From assembly GCA_023159155.1 (NCBI GenBank), contig JAJNNX010000029.1, positions 248,001-312,000 of the forward strand: a stretch of 64,000 nt of DNA, in the 5' to 3' direction. Below, in pieces: positions 1 to 13,065 of this stretch (positions are counted from its first letter, which is position 1; each line of letters opens with the position of its first letter). A model generated the notes under the pieces. It saw nothing but the letters and a program-made list of their open reading frames with translations. It made no database searches and was not told the DNA's origin. The position numbers and the translations under genes are program-made. Origin of the DNA: Ustulina deusta (lineage: Eukaryota; Ascomycota; Sordariomycetes; Xylariales; Xylariaceae).

Positions 1-905
1 AAAAAACTTATAAATAGCGCTAAAAAGCTATAAAATATATTATAAGTTTTTAATATTTATATAATAGTTTTTAAATAGTTAGCCTAAATAGTATTTTTAG
101 TATGCTTAATAAACTAAGCTATAGTTTAAAAGTCTCCGGCTAATTTAGTATTAATATATATTATTTATAATTTATATAGAACAAATGCTTAGATTAGTTA
201 GTTCTATATATTTTTTATTTTATTAAAAATTATATAATTAGTAATAATAAGTTTCAAATTTACTAAAATTATAATTTTATTTTTAAGTTTATATTTGCTT
301 AAGCTATTTATATTAATTATTAATATAGCTTTAAAAAATATATATTAAATATATTATTTTTGTTTAGTTTATATTTTTAATAGTGCTTAATATTAGTATA
401 GGCTTAATAATTTGTTTTAGAATTTTTTATTACTAATTATATATATTAGTTATTATATATATAACTTATTAGTATATTGTTTATTTATTTTATATATTTT
501 TTATAGTAATAATAATAATAATATTAAATAGATTTATTAACTAGTTATATTATTTACTATAAATATATTTAGCTTTTTAATAAAGTTAGCAATTATTTTT
601 TTTAAATTATTAATATTATTTTTTAGTTCTATTATATTATAAACTATATTAATAACAAAAATATTAATTTATTTTTAAAAGTTTTTAATAGTATTGTTTT
701 ATAAAACATTAATAATCTTATTAACTAAAGCTATTAGTACTTCTAATATTTTATTAGCTATTTTAATAGTTTTAAAGTTTTTATAATATAATAGAAAATA
801 TAAAAAAAGTACTAAATATAATAAAAATAAAAATAATGCTATAAAGCTGCATAAATAACTATTTATGCTTTAATATAGTCTTTTTATAAAACTAGTCACT
901 TAATA
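1..905. repeat. AT-rich, RIP-like degraded DNA (left flank)
   Basis: This stretch is almost entirely A and T, with remaining G and C mostly in AGC/GCT contexts, and stops in every frame. Such composition in filamentous ascomycetes is typical of transposon DNA mutated by RIP (CpA to TpA) and packed as heterochromatin. No terminal repeat, open frame or recognisable element survives. Composition changes abruptly to balanced DNA near 890-940. The RIP origin is inferred from composition only. Confidence 0.75.
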
Positions 906-2850
906 TTACTAGGTCTGATCTAAAGGTCTATATTAAGTATGGTTGTAGAAGGAAACTAACTAGGGTATCTAACGGAGGTGCGAGGTATTTATGCCCTTAA
1001 TTAGGTGGGTCGGTACCTGGTGCCTAAGGGCTACGCACGGTGCCCTTTCATGCACGTACCATTGTACTGACTCAATGGATTGACTTCAATGGAAGCCAAT
1101 GGCAATGGGATCCACACAACGAAGGACGGTACTTAGTAGGTACCTATGCAAGCCCCCTACTTGCCTAAGTACTTAGCGCCCTCCGTATGTGGTTAGCCTC
1201 TGTTGGAACACTGTAACCTGCCCTGCTTTACTGTCCTTGGTCTTCTAGACTGCCTAGAATTATAGGTGCAGCATCCCAATTACCCCGCCAAAGTTGTTCA
1301 GCTAAGGAGGATGACGCGGCGAGGTGTCCTGGGCCTATTCTTTAAACTTACCTATGCAGGCTAGAGAGCAGCTTGCCTTTTTTATATCTTTCTATTGCTG
1401 GTTGTTTCTCATCTCCTTTAAGTTAGATAATATACTTTTTTTCATGTTGGCTTATCAGGTTTTCGAGGCGTCTCAGTTCCAGCTCCCTACATTACCGAGC
1501 CACGACATCCCTGAGATCAAGCCGCAACATCACAAAGTCCTAGGTATACTTATAGCCCATCTAACTAAAGAATCTTGGTTTAGTGGGAAATATATCATAG
1601 GTTTTTGTGGTTGATAAACAACCTCGCCTTTTGTCTCTTTCTCGGAGTCTCCTGGACCGTCACAGCATACCCGTAGTGCCAAAAATAGCATCATACGTTG
1701 TCCCCGAATCAAGTGAAAACAAGAGAAAGGAAGGAATTGGGGACGGCTATGCACGACAATGGGACCATCTAAAACATATACCCCAAAGGGGATTTCGGGT
1801 AGCTCACGACTTTAAGTCGAAGTGGAATCAGTTATAACAAGTGCGGGAACAACTTGCCCAGACCTCATTTGCACTCAAAACATCAAATCGCTTGTAGCAA
1901 TGTCGCTGCAAACCAGCAGGTTCTGTCGAAACGTGGTCCAATTAAGCATCATCCAACAACACACATCCCTGCGCCTCCGCGCAATAAAATTCTACCAAGA
2001 CAGACTCAAGCATGCATAAGAAATTTTTAGCACGCTGCATCACGCATCCAGAAGTGCGGGATAGGCAGGATACATTCCCATCAGCGCGCATAAGTTTGAT
2101 AAGAACGGGCACAACTTTGATTGGTGTACAGCCGCGAGCTATTTCAGCGGATATAAAGTTGTACCTTCTTCTGCGAGGCCGACCGTCATCGGCTTGACCA
2201 ACTTTGGGATATGAACCAACCTCAACATACCTAGTCCGCTCATATTTCTGTACACCTTTCTGAAGCGCAACTAGGATTTATTTAGGTCCGATGATATACA
2301 TGCGAGGGTGGTCTTGGAGAAGTCGGCTTTGTCAATTAGATCATTCACATCGTTTGATGGGCGGCCAATGACGTTGAGTTTATCCAACAGCCCGTTCCAA
2401 ACACGACATTGTCGATATATGCGTAGTTCACAACATGGCTCCTCGCCTCTAACATCCACTACTATCCGTACTCATGTGTCCTCAACAGATCGCCAGGCCT
2501 TAAAGGAATGCTGTCGTGACTCCTCGCTTTGCTCGCTGTGGCTCAGTGGGCTGCAACAGTCCACGTATTGGCTGTAGGATGGAGAGATTCTTTTAATTAT
2601 GGGGGTATATATCTTGACTTACGTGAATCGCCAGGCACCCATAGTTACGGACCCATATTGCAACACGGTTCATGTTGGTCTGAGTAGCTGGAGGTATTAT
2701 CTCGATGCGGGTCCAAATAGCAGAGCCCAGAGGATGGCGAAGTCATTTTCTGATGCATAAATATTGTCAGAATACATGGGTTGTGGCTAGTTGCACACCG
2801 CACAACATTGTGAGCAAGGAGTGGTCCAAGGGATGAGTGGTAATTGAAGT
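906..2850. other. Intergenic DNA without recognisable genes
   Basis: Balanced-composition DNA next to the AT-rich flank. Open frames are short (under 100 codons), overlap on both strands and match nothing I recognise. The part at about 1000-1200 is rich in GGTACC/TAGGTA motifs, including several GTAC-containing palindromes, which recur elsewhere in the window (24.3-24.5 kb, 22.4 kb). No tRNA or rRNA signature was seen. Confidence 0.5.
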
Positions 2851-2854
2851 CGGG

Positions 2855-3500
2855 CTACGTTGCAGCATATGCCAAGATGCGTTTGTCCTCAATATCGCTG
2901 TTTCCATGGCGTTTTAGCGCCTGGCTGCCCACTGTGTAGCTGAACGGACCCATGCGGTCCCGGATATCGGCGACGTCTGCTCGGCCAACGAGCGCACCCG
3001 AGCGGTACCGGTCGGTTGTCTCGTAAGGACATACAATGGTGACCTCCATCGCAGTTCTAGAACCGAACTACCCAGTCCCCCACGACGGTCCTAGGCGGCG
3101 CTAGCCCTATACAGTAGTTCGTACCTCGGAACCGGGACACCCTCCTGTCTGGTGCTGTTTGTGGTACTCTCTCGATTGATAGGGTGGTCAGCATGCCGTC
3201 TATGGTCCGGACGCCGCCCGCATCAGTCCCAGCGGCAGACAAGTCGCCTAACGGCCCATTGTCCGGGGAATGGAAAGCCACGAAGGGCTTCTCCCGGATG
3301 GGGACGGGTCTCGCGGCGTCAGCGTCGCCATATTTCAGAATCATGACCGCGTAAGATCGGATTCCTTGTAGTAGTGCTTGCGCCACCTCGTCTTCCAGGC
3401 CATCCGGTGACGGAAGGAGGCCACAAAATCGGGGTACGACGGGCCTAAGTACAAAATCCAGCCGGCAATGTAACCCCGAACAGGACAAGGTGACGGCCAA
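2855..3500 (-). pseudogene. Relic of the C-terminal region of a HET/ankyrin-type fungal protein
   Basis: Read on the minus strand, 3500-3060 encodes a frame ending in a segment with GLAPPRTVVGDWVVRF. This matches the pattern seen at the C-terminus of many fungal HET-domain and ankyrin proteins (G-L-x-P..GD-W-V/I..), usually followed by W-N and a second block containing the phrase VGRAD. Here the expected Trp codon after RF is TAG, then NCD follows, and the second block (DRYRSGALVGRADVAD) continues in another frame (3049-2855). One stop plus one frameshift therefore break the frame. The TGG to TAG change is a G:C to A:T transition, compatible with RIP. No HET domain is visible upstream. Family assignment is from remembered pattern and is moderate. 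Confidence 0.5.
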
Positions 3501-3509
3501 AGAGCTTGG

Positions 3510-5349
3510 GTCCCCCTAGCCGGGAATATGTTTCCGAGTCGGAAGAAGACCGAGTTGCCTGGGCTACCCCGGGCTCCACCTCGTCTAGGCGTGTGTTCTA
3601 TATATAACCCCAGAGGAAATAATGTCTAACTTAAGGTAGCGACTCGTGAGGGTTGGGAACTGGAAGTGAGGACGAGAGCAGAAGATGCGGGCTTGGATAA
3701 TTTATGTCTCCAGGACGTGTCCAAAGGAGGAATAGAAGACTCTAGTAAGTAACCCGCACGGTGGTCGCGAATCGAACGAGGTTTGTGAGCCGCTTGTGAC
3801 GCAGGCGTACGCAAGCTCTCTCTCTCTCGTCTGTATCGAGGTGGTCTGGTATAAAGCAGTGCGGGCACCGGAAAAAGTACTGCACGATGTCGTACCATAT
3901 GTTGTAGAAGCGCCGACGGTATTCAATGATGAGGTCAACGTGTTCGTTCCCGCCGTATTGAGTACTTGCGGCGTCGTCGTCGCCGTCGTTTCGCTCTTGG
4001 CGTTGCTGCTGCTCTCAACAGCATTGATATCATTAGCTAGACCGATTAGGCTGGAGATCCTACCGCAGGGGTCAGTGCATACTTGGCCCGCAAACATCTC
4101 GATAAGTGCTTATACTATCTACATGTGCTACTATTAGCTTGTAGTTATAACTATCCCTTTCGTGTTTGTTTCACCTCCGCAACCATTCTGGTCCATTAAT
4201 TTGCCTACACTACACTAATTACCCCTGCTGACAGAAGTGATATCATTATCATATTGGTAACAGAAAAGCTCGATGCTTGTCAGGGAGTGCATGTTTTGCC
4301 TTTGCTGGATCCAGTCGTCAGGGTTGGGTTCAATATAGTTCCTTGACAAATGGGTCCATTGAGGTGGATGACGTCGTGTCAGGATGGATACACCGAGAGT
4401 ATTTGGGTGGCCGCTGGAGAATAGTAGTCTCGGTCTAAGGAAGCACCCTCCGCATATGCAGTTTACCATAATGCAGCAAGCAATGACAGGGCGGTTTTGC
4501 AATGCACGGTATGCCCCTCCCATTACTGCTGGTGCTAGTTGTCAATTTGTTTATATTGGAGAAGCGAGCTGCAGGAGTTGTTACTCAGCCAACGATAGGT
4601 GTAGGAGACCTGAGTAACTACATACATATACCTAGTAGATCCTAAAGCTATGCATGTGATACCTACTAATAGTAAGAGCATGCTTTCCGGATGGCTTGGC
4701 GCTGCAAATGGCACTCTCTCAGGTTCGTTGGCTGGTCGACAGTGGCGGAGGTTTGGTGTTGATGGTATACGTGGACAGTTAATAATCCTACTCTATTGGC
4801 TGGTGAACAGTTGCTTGGTGAACAGTTAGTTGGTGGTCTGACAAGGGTGGCACGATATTTAACACTCGCAGAGGATGTCCTGACAAGTAAACATACCTGA
4901 AACCTGTTCTACCAATGACGTGCATATTTGATGTTACCCACCTCCCGCCTTGAACCCGCTCCCAAGCAGGTAGTATCTAGGCATTACGGTTGTATCCCAT
5001 CACGGTGCTAGCAGCTGAGCAGAATGCACTGTTTCGCATTGGTGTCATCCTCCCTCTCGCCTATCAGAAGGAGCCAATGCGGTTGCAGACGCCCGGCCAA
5101 CAAACCCTTGGCAATTCCCGGGTCCGGGGTCCGAACTTTCGTATCAATCTTTACTGGGGCCACGTGTGTATGAAAAGGCGCAATGCGCTGCTGAATGTAA
5201 ACGGTCCGTGATACATGAGCTGCGAATACGCAAAACCGTCGTCAAAAACCACCTTACCCCGCGAGCGATGTCGTAGACTTGAGTTTTTGTTGCACGGTCT
5301 TCTAAGGATACTTTCGAATTTTTGATACACAACGGTCGAGTTGGGCAAT
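3510..5349. other. Intergenic DNA; one unassigned open frame at 3702-4097 (minus)
   Basis: No recognisable gene. A minus-strand frame at 4097-3702 (131 codons, rich in Ser and Thr) overlaps a plus-strand frame at 3796-4137 with a hydrophobic run, so neither can be preferred. The 4600-5300 part holds no long frame. It presumably includes the promoter of the ATPase gene beginning at 5350. Confidence 0.4.
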
Positions 5350-8300
5350 ATGTCCCAGAAGGAAGATGAGACTCCCCTCTCGGAGGCGGAAGCGAGAGCT
5401 CTTGTTGAACGTATAGCTGACGAACATGGCTACGTGAGTGAGGATGTCTGTGAGTGGTGATCTTGAATTTTAGTCTTTGTTGGCAACATTTTCCTTGGCC
5501 TTGGTAGCTTCTATGTGCAAGAGACGAGACCACCTTGCGCAAAATATGTTGCGAAACTGCTATAGACACTTACTAACCCCATGATGCAGTGCGAACGATG
5601 ACACCTGAGGCAAGGCGTGTGGTGGAGAGAGCGTTTCACATGAAGGATGCGATGATCGGGTCGAGCGTGATCACGTAACGTATATCGATTCCATTATCCT
5701 GTCGAAGAGCTAATAGGTGAAACATAGGTTATCTAAGAATCTCTACACAAGCCCTGCACGTTTTGTCTTCGAAATGCTGCAAAATTCTGATGACAACAGC
5801 TTCTCTAGAGCTCGAGATCGTAACGAAGAGCCTTATGTGACGTTTAACGTCGCACCTCAGTATATCACTGTTGAATGTAACGAGGATGGCTTCACGCGTA
5901 AAAATCTCAGTGCCATTTGCAGCATTGGCAAGAGTTCGAAGATGGGTGCTCAGGGGTACATCGGGGAGAAAGGAATTGGGTTCAAGTCCGTGTTCATGGC
6001 CGCCTATAAAGTTCACATCCAGTCCGAGAATTTCGTACGTAAAGCTCTGTCGTATTTTCCTCCTATTTCTGAAATTTTTCGAAAGCAAGCATTTCTCAGG
6101 GGGGCATGGCGTACTTCTTCAAAACCCTACAAACTCCCCATATCTCTTCGAATTCCACCGAAAGCAGTTGCCTATTATTGACCTAGCGATAGTCATTCTC
6201 TTTTCTCCACAGGCGTGGCGACTCCGGAATTGGCATGATTTCGCCAGTTTGGGAAGAGTGGGAGAATCGCCCGGCTTCCGGCATCACAAGAATCAAGCTA
6301 TTTCTCATGGACCATCTCGATGTTGAGACCGAGGTCGCTGAGCATCCTATTATGCAACAGTTTCGAGAGATCCAGGAGACCTACCTTTTATTTATGAAGA
6401 ATCTCCGCTGTGTGAAAGTCAACTTCATTAACGACCGCGAATCAATTATTTCGTCAGCCGTATACTCTATCAGAAACTCTGCCAATGGAAATCGGGCATC
6501 ATTAATAAGGCAGAAAGATCACGGCACCGAGCGCATCAACAACTATCATGTTACCAGACATCTTGCACGTAATCTTCCGCGGAACGAAGATCGCGACTAT
6601 TCAGATGCCGAAGAAGTTACTCAAACGTGGTCGTCGTCCGAGGTGGTCCTCGCGTTCCCACTAGATGAAGAAGGGCGTGCGCCGGAAGAAGTCCCAAGCC
6701 AGCAGGTCTTTGCATTCTTACCAATTAGAAATATGGGTTTCAAGGTAGGCGACCCGTTAGAAAACCCCAGAAGTAATCCAGCTTACGTTTTTTAGTTCTT
6801 GATCCAAGCAGACTTCGTAACACAAGCCAACCGCCAAGACATTGTCACCTCATCTAACAGAAACCAAGTTCTTCGTGATGGGATTGCAGACGCATTTGCA
6901 GAGGCGATGAAACAACTTTGCACTGACGAGCTACTCCGATACACATGGATAAGATATTTGCCTACGATAAACGACTACCCGTGGGATGAGTACTGGAGTG
7001 GTTTATATGATCGCATCAGGAGCAAAGTACAGACTACGCCTTTAATGCGTTCTTTCACCGAAAACTTCCCATACAATATTGGACAGATGCGAAAATCGCG
7101 GGCTTCAGACGCAGATGACAATGGTGATCCGATTTTTAAAAATATCGACCCAGAAAAATATTTGTCGAAGCAGTATCTCCAATCGGAACTGGACAAAATC
7201 CATACTTATTATGGATTGGAACTCATGGAGTATGGCGAGATTCTCATGCGCGCCTCGGAAGATCTCAATACCCCAGATTCTCGAATGAAATCGGCTGTAA
7301 CAGGTGGTGAGTGGCATGAAAAAGCTGCTAGACTACTGTGCTACGCGTTCTCTGAAAATGAGGAATTAAAGCAAGCTGTTGAAGAGTTGGATGTGATTCC
7401 GCTTGAAAACGGAACGTGGACAAGAGCAAAACTCGCGCCTTACCAATTATCGTTCCCAAACACCGACGGCGGCCTTCCGATTCCCCGGGATCTTCCACTC
7501 AGTATCATCAGTCCGTCAGCTTCAGAAGGCTATTTTCGGAGCCAGCTTTACGACCTTCTTGGGGCAGTACGGCCATCTGATTCCTGGGTACGACAACTCA
7601 TCTTCGACAAATACTCAATCCTGGCCAACCAGAATTTAGTGTTTGATGGCTTTGATCAGCCCGAGATCTTTATAGCTCACTTAGAGTACCTTTATCACAC
7701 TGACGGCCCAAAGCCCGCAGACATCAATAAATACCAACACGTTGCGGTGCTCACCGAGGGAAATAGTTTGGTCACTCCATGGTCCACGGAGGTCTACGTC
7801 TCCAGTGATCACCGATATGGCGCGAAAAGCCTTCTCAAGCCAATGTCAAACGGAAACTCCCCTACGGGCGACGCCCCTGGGTTCCCTGCACATTTCCTGC
7901 TACCTGAATATATAGTCGCACCTTCTTCCGAGAAAGTCAATGAAGGTGATAACGACGAGGGGAGCGTTAGATCAACAGAATCCTGGTTTGATTGGCTCCA
8001 AAATCGTGAGCAGCTTCAATTTCTCTCTCTCTCTCCTTGGGTTTTCTATGAAGAAAGACTGCCAATATTGGGTATCACTAACTTCGAGTGTTCTAGGCAT
8101 TGGAATTCTCGTGCATCTGAGCCTGTTCAACGACGTTTATGACTTTACGGACATGTTCCAATACATCATATATTACAGACCGGAAGAGATTCTAGGCTTG
8201 ATTCAGTACCAATGGCCCATCATCAAAGAGAAGATCTCCAGTCACCCGGAGATCAAGGACAAGATTGCCAATATTGCAGTTCCATGTAGTGGGCGACCGG

Positions 8301-11300
8301 AGTTATATCCCCTATCCCGAACCTATCTCCCCCTCCCTGAGCTTCAAGCTCGATTCTCTCAATATGGCGAGCATACAGATGATTTTAGATTTCTTGACCT
8401 CGATAACACGCTTGCTCCTAACGACTTGTCATCCTGGACGTTCCTGCACGACTATTTCGGCGTGGGAAACTCCGATACACTATCGTTCTACCTCGATGTC
8501 CTGGCTGTCATTAATTGCGATAAGCCAGTAGAACCCCGAAAAGTGTTCGATTTGTACCAGATTATATATGGAAAAGTTATCAGCTCGGACGATGTTGCAA
8601 TTGGACGAGATCTCGTCAGGTCGGTAATATCGCACAAACTCGTAGTGGAAAGCCAACTAAGTGTTTTTCAGATCCTTTTTCGAAGATCATGCGCTAGTGA
8701 TGCTTCCTATAGAAGAGGGCATAAAATGGGAGCCTTATGATCACTGCCGTTGGGACGCTCCCAAAGATATGAGATCAATTTTTGGGCTCGAGGCTTACTA
8801 TTCGCCGATGTATGAAGGGAATCCAGCTTTGAAGAATACTCTAGCCCCTTTCATGCGCGAAATTGTTGGTGTGCAGGACTTATCTTGGCCCGACATTGTC
8901 AATGAACTAGAGCTCCAAAAGGCAGATGGTAAAGGTTGGGACAAAGCCATGGTATGCCAAATGTACGAGCTATTGGCCAGGTTGATGTCGGGTCTTACCG
9001 AAGAAGAGCTGCTTCAAGTCAAGTAAGTTTTCTTTCTGTTGAACTCTTCAAGCATATGCGGGTGAAATGAATGCAAGAACCTCCTGTCTGGCTCTGTGTT
9101 TTCAAAACACCTGATTATTTGACGACGTGTGATTTAGCCTCTAATATTGACCGACGGATAGGGAAACGTTCGATACTAAAGCGCTGATACTTGTTGCGGG
9201 AGATTGGCACACGACAGACGCATGTATATGGTCGAGCGCTACTAGCATACCGGGGAAGGCTGCGCTTACTACCGACTGGCCTTCCATGAAAATGCTCTTC
9301 GTCCATTTCCTTGGTGTCTCGACCTTGACACTAAACATGGTGTACGAAGAGCTCCAAAGAAAGGGGGCATCCGAGAACACCACTATATCCGAGATGAAAC
9401 AAGAACTTTGGCAGTTCAATTCTCTCATTTCTACGTCGCAGGAAAGGCTAAATGCCAGCCCGATAGTGCAGAGTCGAGTTTTCCCGGTTCGATCACCCGA
9501 TGGTTCGGTTACACTTCTTTCAGCGGCGGAAAACGACTTCGCAATAGTTGACCGGAAGGCTTTGGGAATAAAATTTGGCGAGTCCGCGAAACTGCTCGAC
9601 TTCGCTTTCGACGAAGTGCACCGTCTTCAGCCTTTTCTGAAATGGGCCGGTTTAGATAATCGTCGCCTATCTGTGAGAGTTACTGAAGTGACGGCGCCGG
9701 GAAGCGAGGGTGGGAATCCGCTTCAAGAGTCACAACGACAGATAACGCCAAGAGCGTATGCATTGTGCCGGTAGGTAATCCATAATTATAGAAAAGCGAG
9801 ACCACACTAATGTATCCCAGCATTGCGACGCATTTGCGCAGTAACAAGGCCCAAAACCCCGAAGCATTCTATCAGCTTCTCCAAAATTCTACGATTCTCG
9901 AAACAAACGAAATCAAATCGGAATTGCATCTTCTCGAGGATGGCCGTACCTTAAAGGTAGAGCAATTCCAAGCTGAGCTTCACATCGATGCCACTGAGGA
10001 TACTTTGCGGATATATGTTCCTAAAGATACCGTCCGCCAAGACATCTGCTTCCTCTATAATCTCCCTTCTGCCATCTACCATTGGATGATGGAGGATAGC
10101 AATACTACATTGGGAATACAGGAAAGCGAACAAGCTAAACGTATTATTCAGAGTGTCCTAACTGCTAATCCATCATCACTTGAAATGCTCCTAGAAAAGG
10201 AAGGCATTGTTGAACTGGGTTTCCCTGAAGAAGAGGAGGCGGAAGAGGACACGATTAGTGCTACAGAGGAGATAGACTACTTCTCCTCCGACATGGTATT
10301 CCAGGAGGCTTCTGACAGTGATGCGAGTGCCGAGGAAGAAGAACCGGTGTCACCTATCTTTTCAGAGGACGACAGCGCCACCCTAGTGAGCGAACTTGGC
10401 ACTACGCAAGCGCAAACTCCAATGTCATCGTTCTCCTGGCCTAGTCCACTCGTCGAAGACCAGGTACAAGGTACCAAAGATCATCTTTCTCCTGACACAT
10501 CGAAGGTACAAAGCAGCGAAAATCAGCCGTCTCCTGACGCATCTGAGGAACCTCCGTTCGCTTGGTCGACTGATTACAACATTGCATCTCCTGAGACTGT
10601 GCGTCCTGCTCCTCCATCACCAGAACCAGTCACGTTTTCGCAACCATCTACGCCCGTACCCTCCCGACCGGCTACCCCTCGAGGACGGGGCGATACGGAA
10701 ATATCGCGGGGATCCGCATATATCACTCTCCTTGACCAGGTTATCAGCATAGCCCGGGCAGCTTGTCTTCCCACAAAAGTGACCTTTGATATGTCGGTGA
10801 TGAGGGTTAAGCTCAACGAAGTTAACGCCGGCAGCATCAACGAGGATCATTTCAAATTGCGTACTGCCCGGGCGATCGAGCGTGACAAGATGATTGGGGC
10901 CGCCGGAGAGCTATATGTAACTATATCCCACTCTCCCTTGTTGTTCAAATTCCCCATGCTAATAATATATTCTAAGGTATTTGAACTGCTATCAAACCAC
11001 AACGTCGGAATACCGTTCCCGCGGACGCGGTGGCAGAGCATTATCCGGACATACGTAACAGTGCACTCAGATTATGCCGATATGGGACCTTGGACAGGCA
11101 TTGAAACAGCTGATTTTGTGTACACCGATTTTGACAGCGTTCTGACCGCTGTTTTGATCGACAATGGGTATCTCAATAAGGAAGCATGGAAGGGCCGAGA
11201 ACCGACGTACTATATTGATGTGAAAACAACGACCGGAGCATCCGAGACTCCATTCATGATGAGCAAGTCCCAATGTAAGAGGGTAAGTGATATCCAGTTT

Positions 11301-11566
11301 TCAAGCCACCTGCCCCATTTCACGTTATTTCGTTGCACATTGTGTCTTGTTACTAAATCCGTGAAATCTTTTAGATGAGAACCAAGACCAATGGTCCTGA
11401 TGGCAAAGATAGACAAGATAGTATATACGTCGTATTCCGGGTCTTCAACCTGGGCAAGCGGTCGATGGGCTGTGCTATCTACGTGGATCCGGACGCTATG
11501 AGGGTCCAAGGCACTCTGAATTTTAGGGCAGAGACATGGTCGGTGGTTCCGAGGCCATCTTCTTGA
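5350..11566 (+). CDS. Sacsin/NO VEIN-like GHKL ATPase with C-terminal DUF3883 nuclease-like domain
   Basis: Eleven exons join in frame into 1776 residues: 5350-5449, 5590-5674, 5728-6034, 6193-6744, 6796-8005, 8097-8619, 8672-9022, 9162-9770, 9821-10916, 10977-11282, 11375-11566. The N-terminus carries an HSP90-type (GHKL) ATP site: N-box FEMLQNSDDN (residues 76-85, with E77 and N81), DGF motif (115-117) and glycine lid GEKGIGFKSVF (141-151). A long middle region is followed by an acidic, Ser/Pro-rich linker (about 1380-1550). The C-terminus (about 1605-1776) resembles DUF3883, a PD-(D/E)xK-like fold, with candidate acidic residues near 1657-1662 and the IDVKTTTG motif (D1692, K1694). Sacsin and plant NO VEIN share the ATPase type. 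Function in fungi is unknown; a chaperone-like switch coupled to a nuclease-like domain is inference. All introns are canonical and no lesion was found, so it appears functional. Confidence 0.88.
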
Positions 11567-12959
11567 TTGAGCACTTAGGTTTCGACATGGAATCGTATGC
11601 ATGCACCGACGACTTCGATAAGAAAATCGGAAGATATGTGGTTTATAATTTTCTGGCTTTTTGGCAGAGCAGTTGATCTACTGGCGAGGATCACATCCAA
11701 AATCTGCTAGGGCTAGGGTCACTAGACCACATCTCCCAGCCCTATCATGCTCAAAGCATGTAGCACACACACACTCTCTCCGCTGGAGTCATCTGCAGTG
11801 GATTTAACGCCATTGGCGTCTATGCAGAACTTCGCCATGAGACTGTACATATTACAATGGAGTTTCAAATGCGCCGGGCATGAGGACAATGGATGGCGCA
11901 CCGGACGAGGGCATGTTGATTTTTCGGTTGGGTTCATGTTGGCGGGGAGTTAGGATTTAGTTTCAATGAAAATTGTTGACTTCTGTCTCCTGAAGTTGCG
12001 AGATTGGCGGCTGCTAAACTACGAGTAGCCTGACACACATGTGGTTTTGGAAGTAGGAAGGCCTAGCATCTGAGGTTGGATCGGCTAGCGTTTCCTTCTC
12101 TTACCCCTTAGTTATGTACTCCAGACCTTTGTTCTGAAAAAGGCATGATGCGCCCTTGCACATCTACGCGAATAGCCAACAGCATATTACAATGTTGCCC
12201 TTGGAAATCCTAGCTATCAAATTTGTTCTTAGATTCGAGAGCGTCATTGGCAGATGATACTTGGTATTTCTGGCCGTTTAATTGTTACGAGTAAGCAGCT
12301 AGCAGGATCGGAGAAGCAGGTATAAATGTCTAAGAATATTCAACAGCGGTCGCTAGGGTCAGAACCGGGGTGTTGACCGTTCAACGTCCAAAAGGGAGCA
12401 CAAGCAGCGATTATGGAGAGTAAATTTATAAGCTGTTTTAAAAAATAAAAATAAAAATCTAGATAGAATTAATGTATAAGCTATGGTTCGCAGTAAACCA
12501 GGACAGCAACAGTGGATCCTGGATTCAGTGAAGCAGGGATGTACGTCATAGTGTGCACGAGTATTGAAGTGGTGTGAATGGAAAAAGATTGGCTAGAAAT
12601 AAGGGGAAGCTCCCTTGTGGCTTTACATATAGGAAGCATAAAAACACTATCGGCGCTGCTTTATTGTATTACTTAGGAATCATCAACTCCTCCTTAGCTA
12701 GCACTCGTGCTGAATTAAAAATTCGCATTTCTACCAACCATTGCCCCCTTCAGTATGTACGATTTTGGCGCATCGAGTAAGTCCGACATCTTCTCGTCCT
12801 TGCGACAGAATAAAAAAAAGGTGTATAAAAGCCGAGCGCGAGGAAGCACAACCAACATGCGGGGACACGACGACCACGAAAAATGGACCAAGATTGTCTA
12901 AAGACAGTTGCCGATGGTGAGGCCGCTTTCTAGGAGCCATAATATCGCCAACCTATAAC
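11567..12959. other. Intergenic DNA
   Basis: No supported gene. Frames under 75 codons lie on both strands. A short A-rich patch occurs near 12425-12475. The right part leads into a dispersed repeat relic. Confidence 0.4.
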
Positions 12960-13065
12960 TGGAAGGATTGCTGAAGGATAGCAGGAGGGGCTATATATAG
13001 AATCTGTCTAGGTCTAGTTCGTGTCTTATCAGGTTTTACTCTGTCCATATTGCTAATCTAATTCT
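12960..13065. repeat. Dispersed repeat relic, copy A (LTR-like)
   Basis: The 16-mer AGGTTTTACTCTGTCC at 13031-13046 recurs exactly at 16391-16406. Flanking sequence is also alignable: GGGCTAT..ATA..AATCT upstream, and CTAGTTC about 14-17 bases before the 16-mer. The two copies look like diverged members of one repeat family, possibly an LTR end, but no target duplication or internal coding region was found. Confidence 0.45.

Noticed and set aside
3796..4137. Plus-strand 113-codon frame with a hydrophobic run
   Set aside because: It overlaps a comparable minus-strand frame, lacks family similarity and its start and end have no gene signals.
8006..8096. Frameshift in the ATPase gene where the reading frame changes
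   Set aside because: A GTGAGC donor, a CTAAC branch 14 bases before the acceptor and perfect phase make this an intron.
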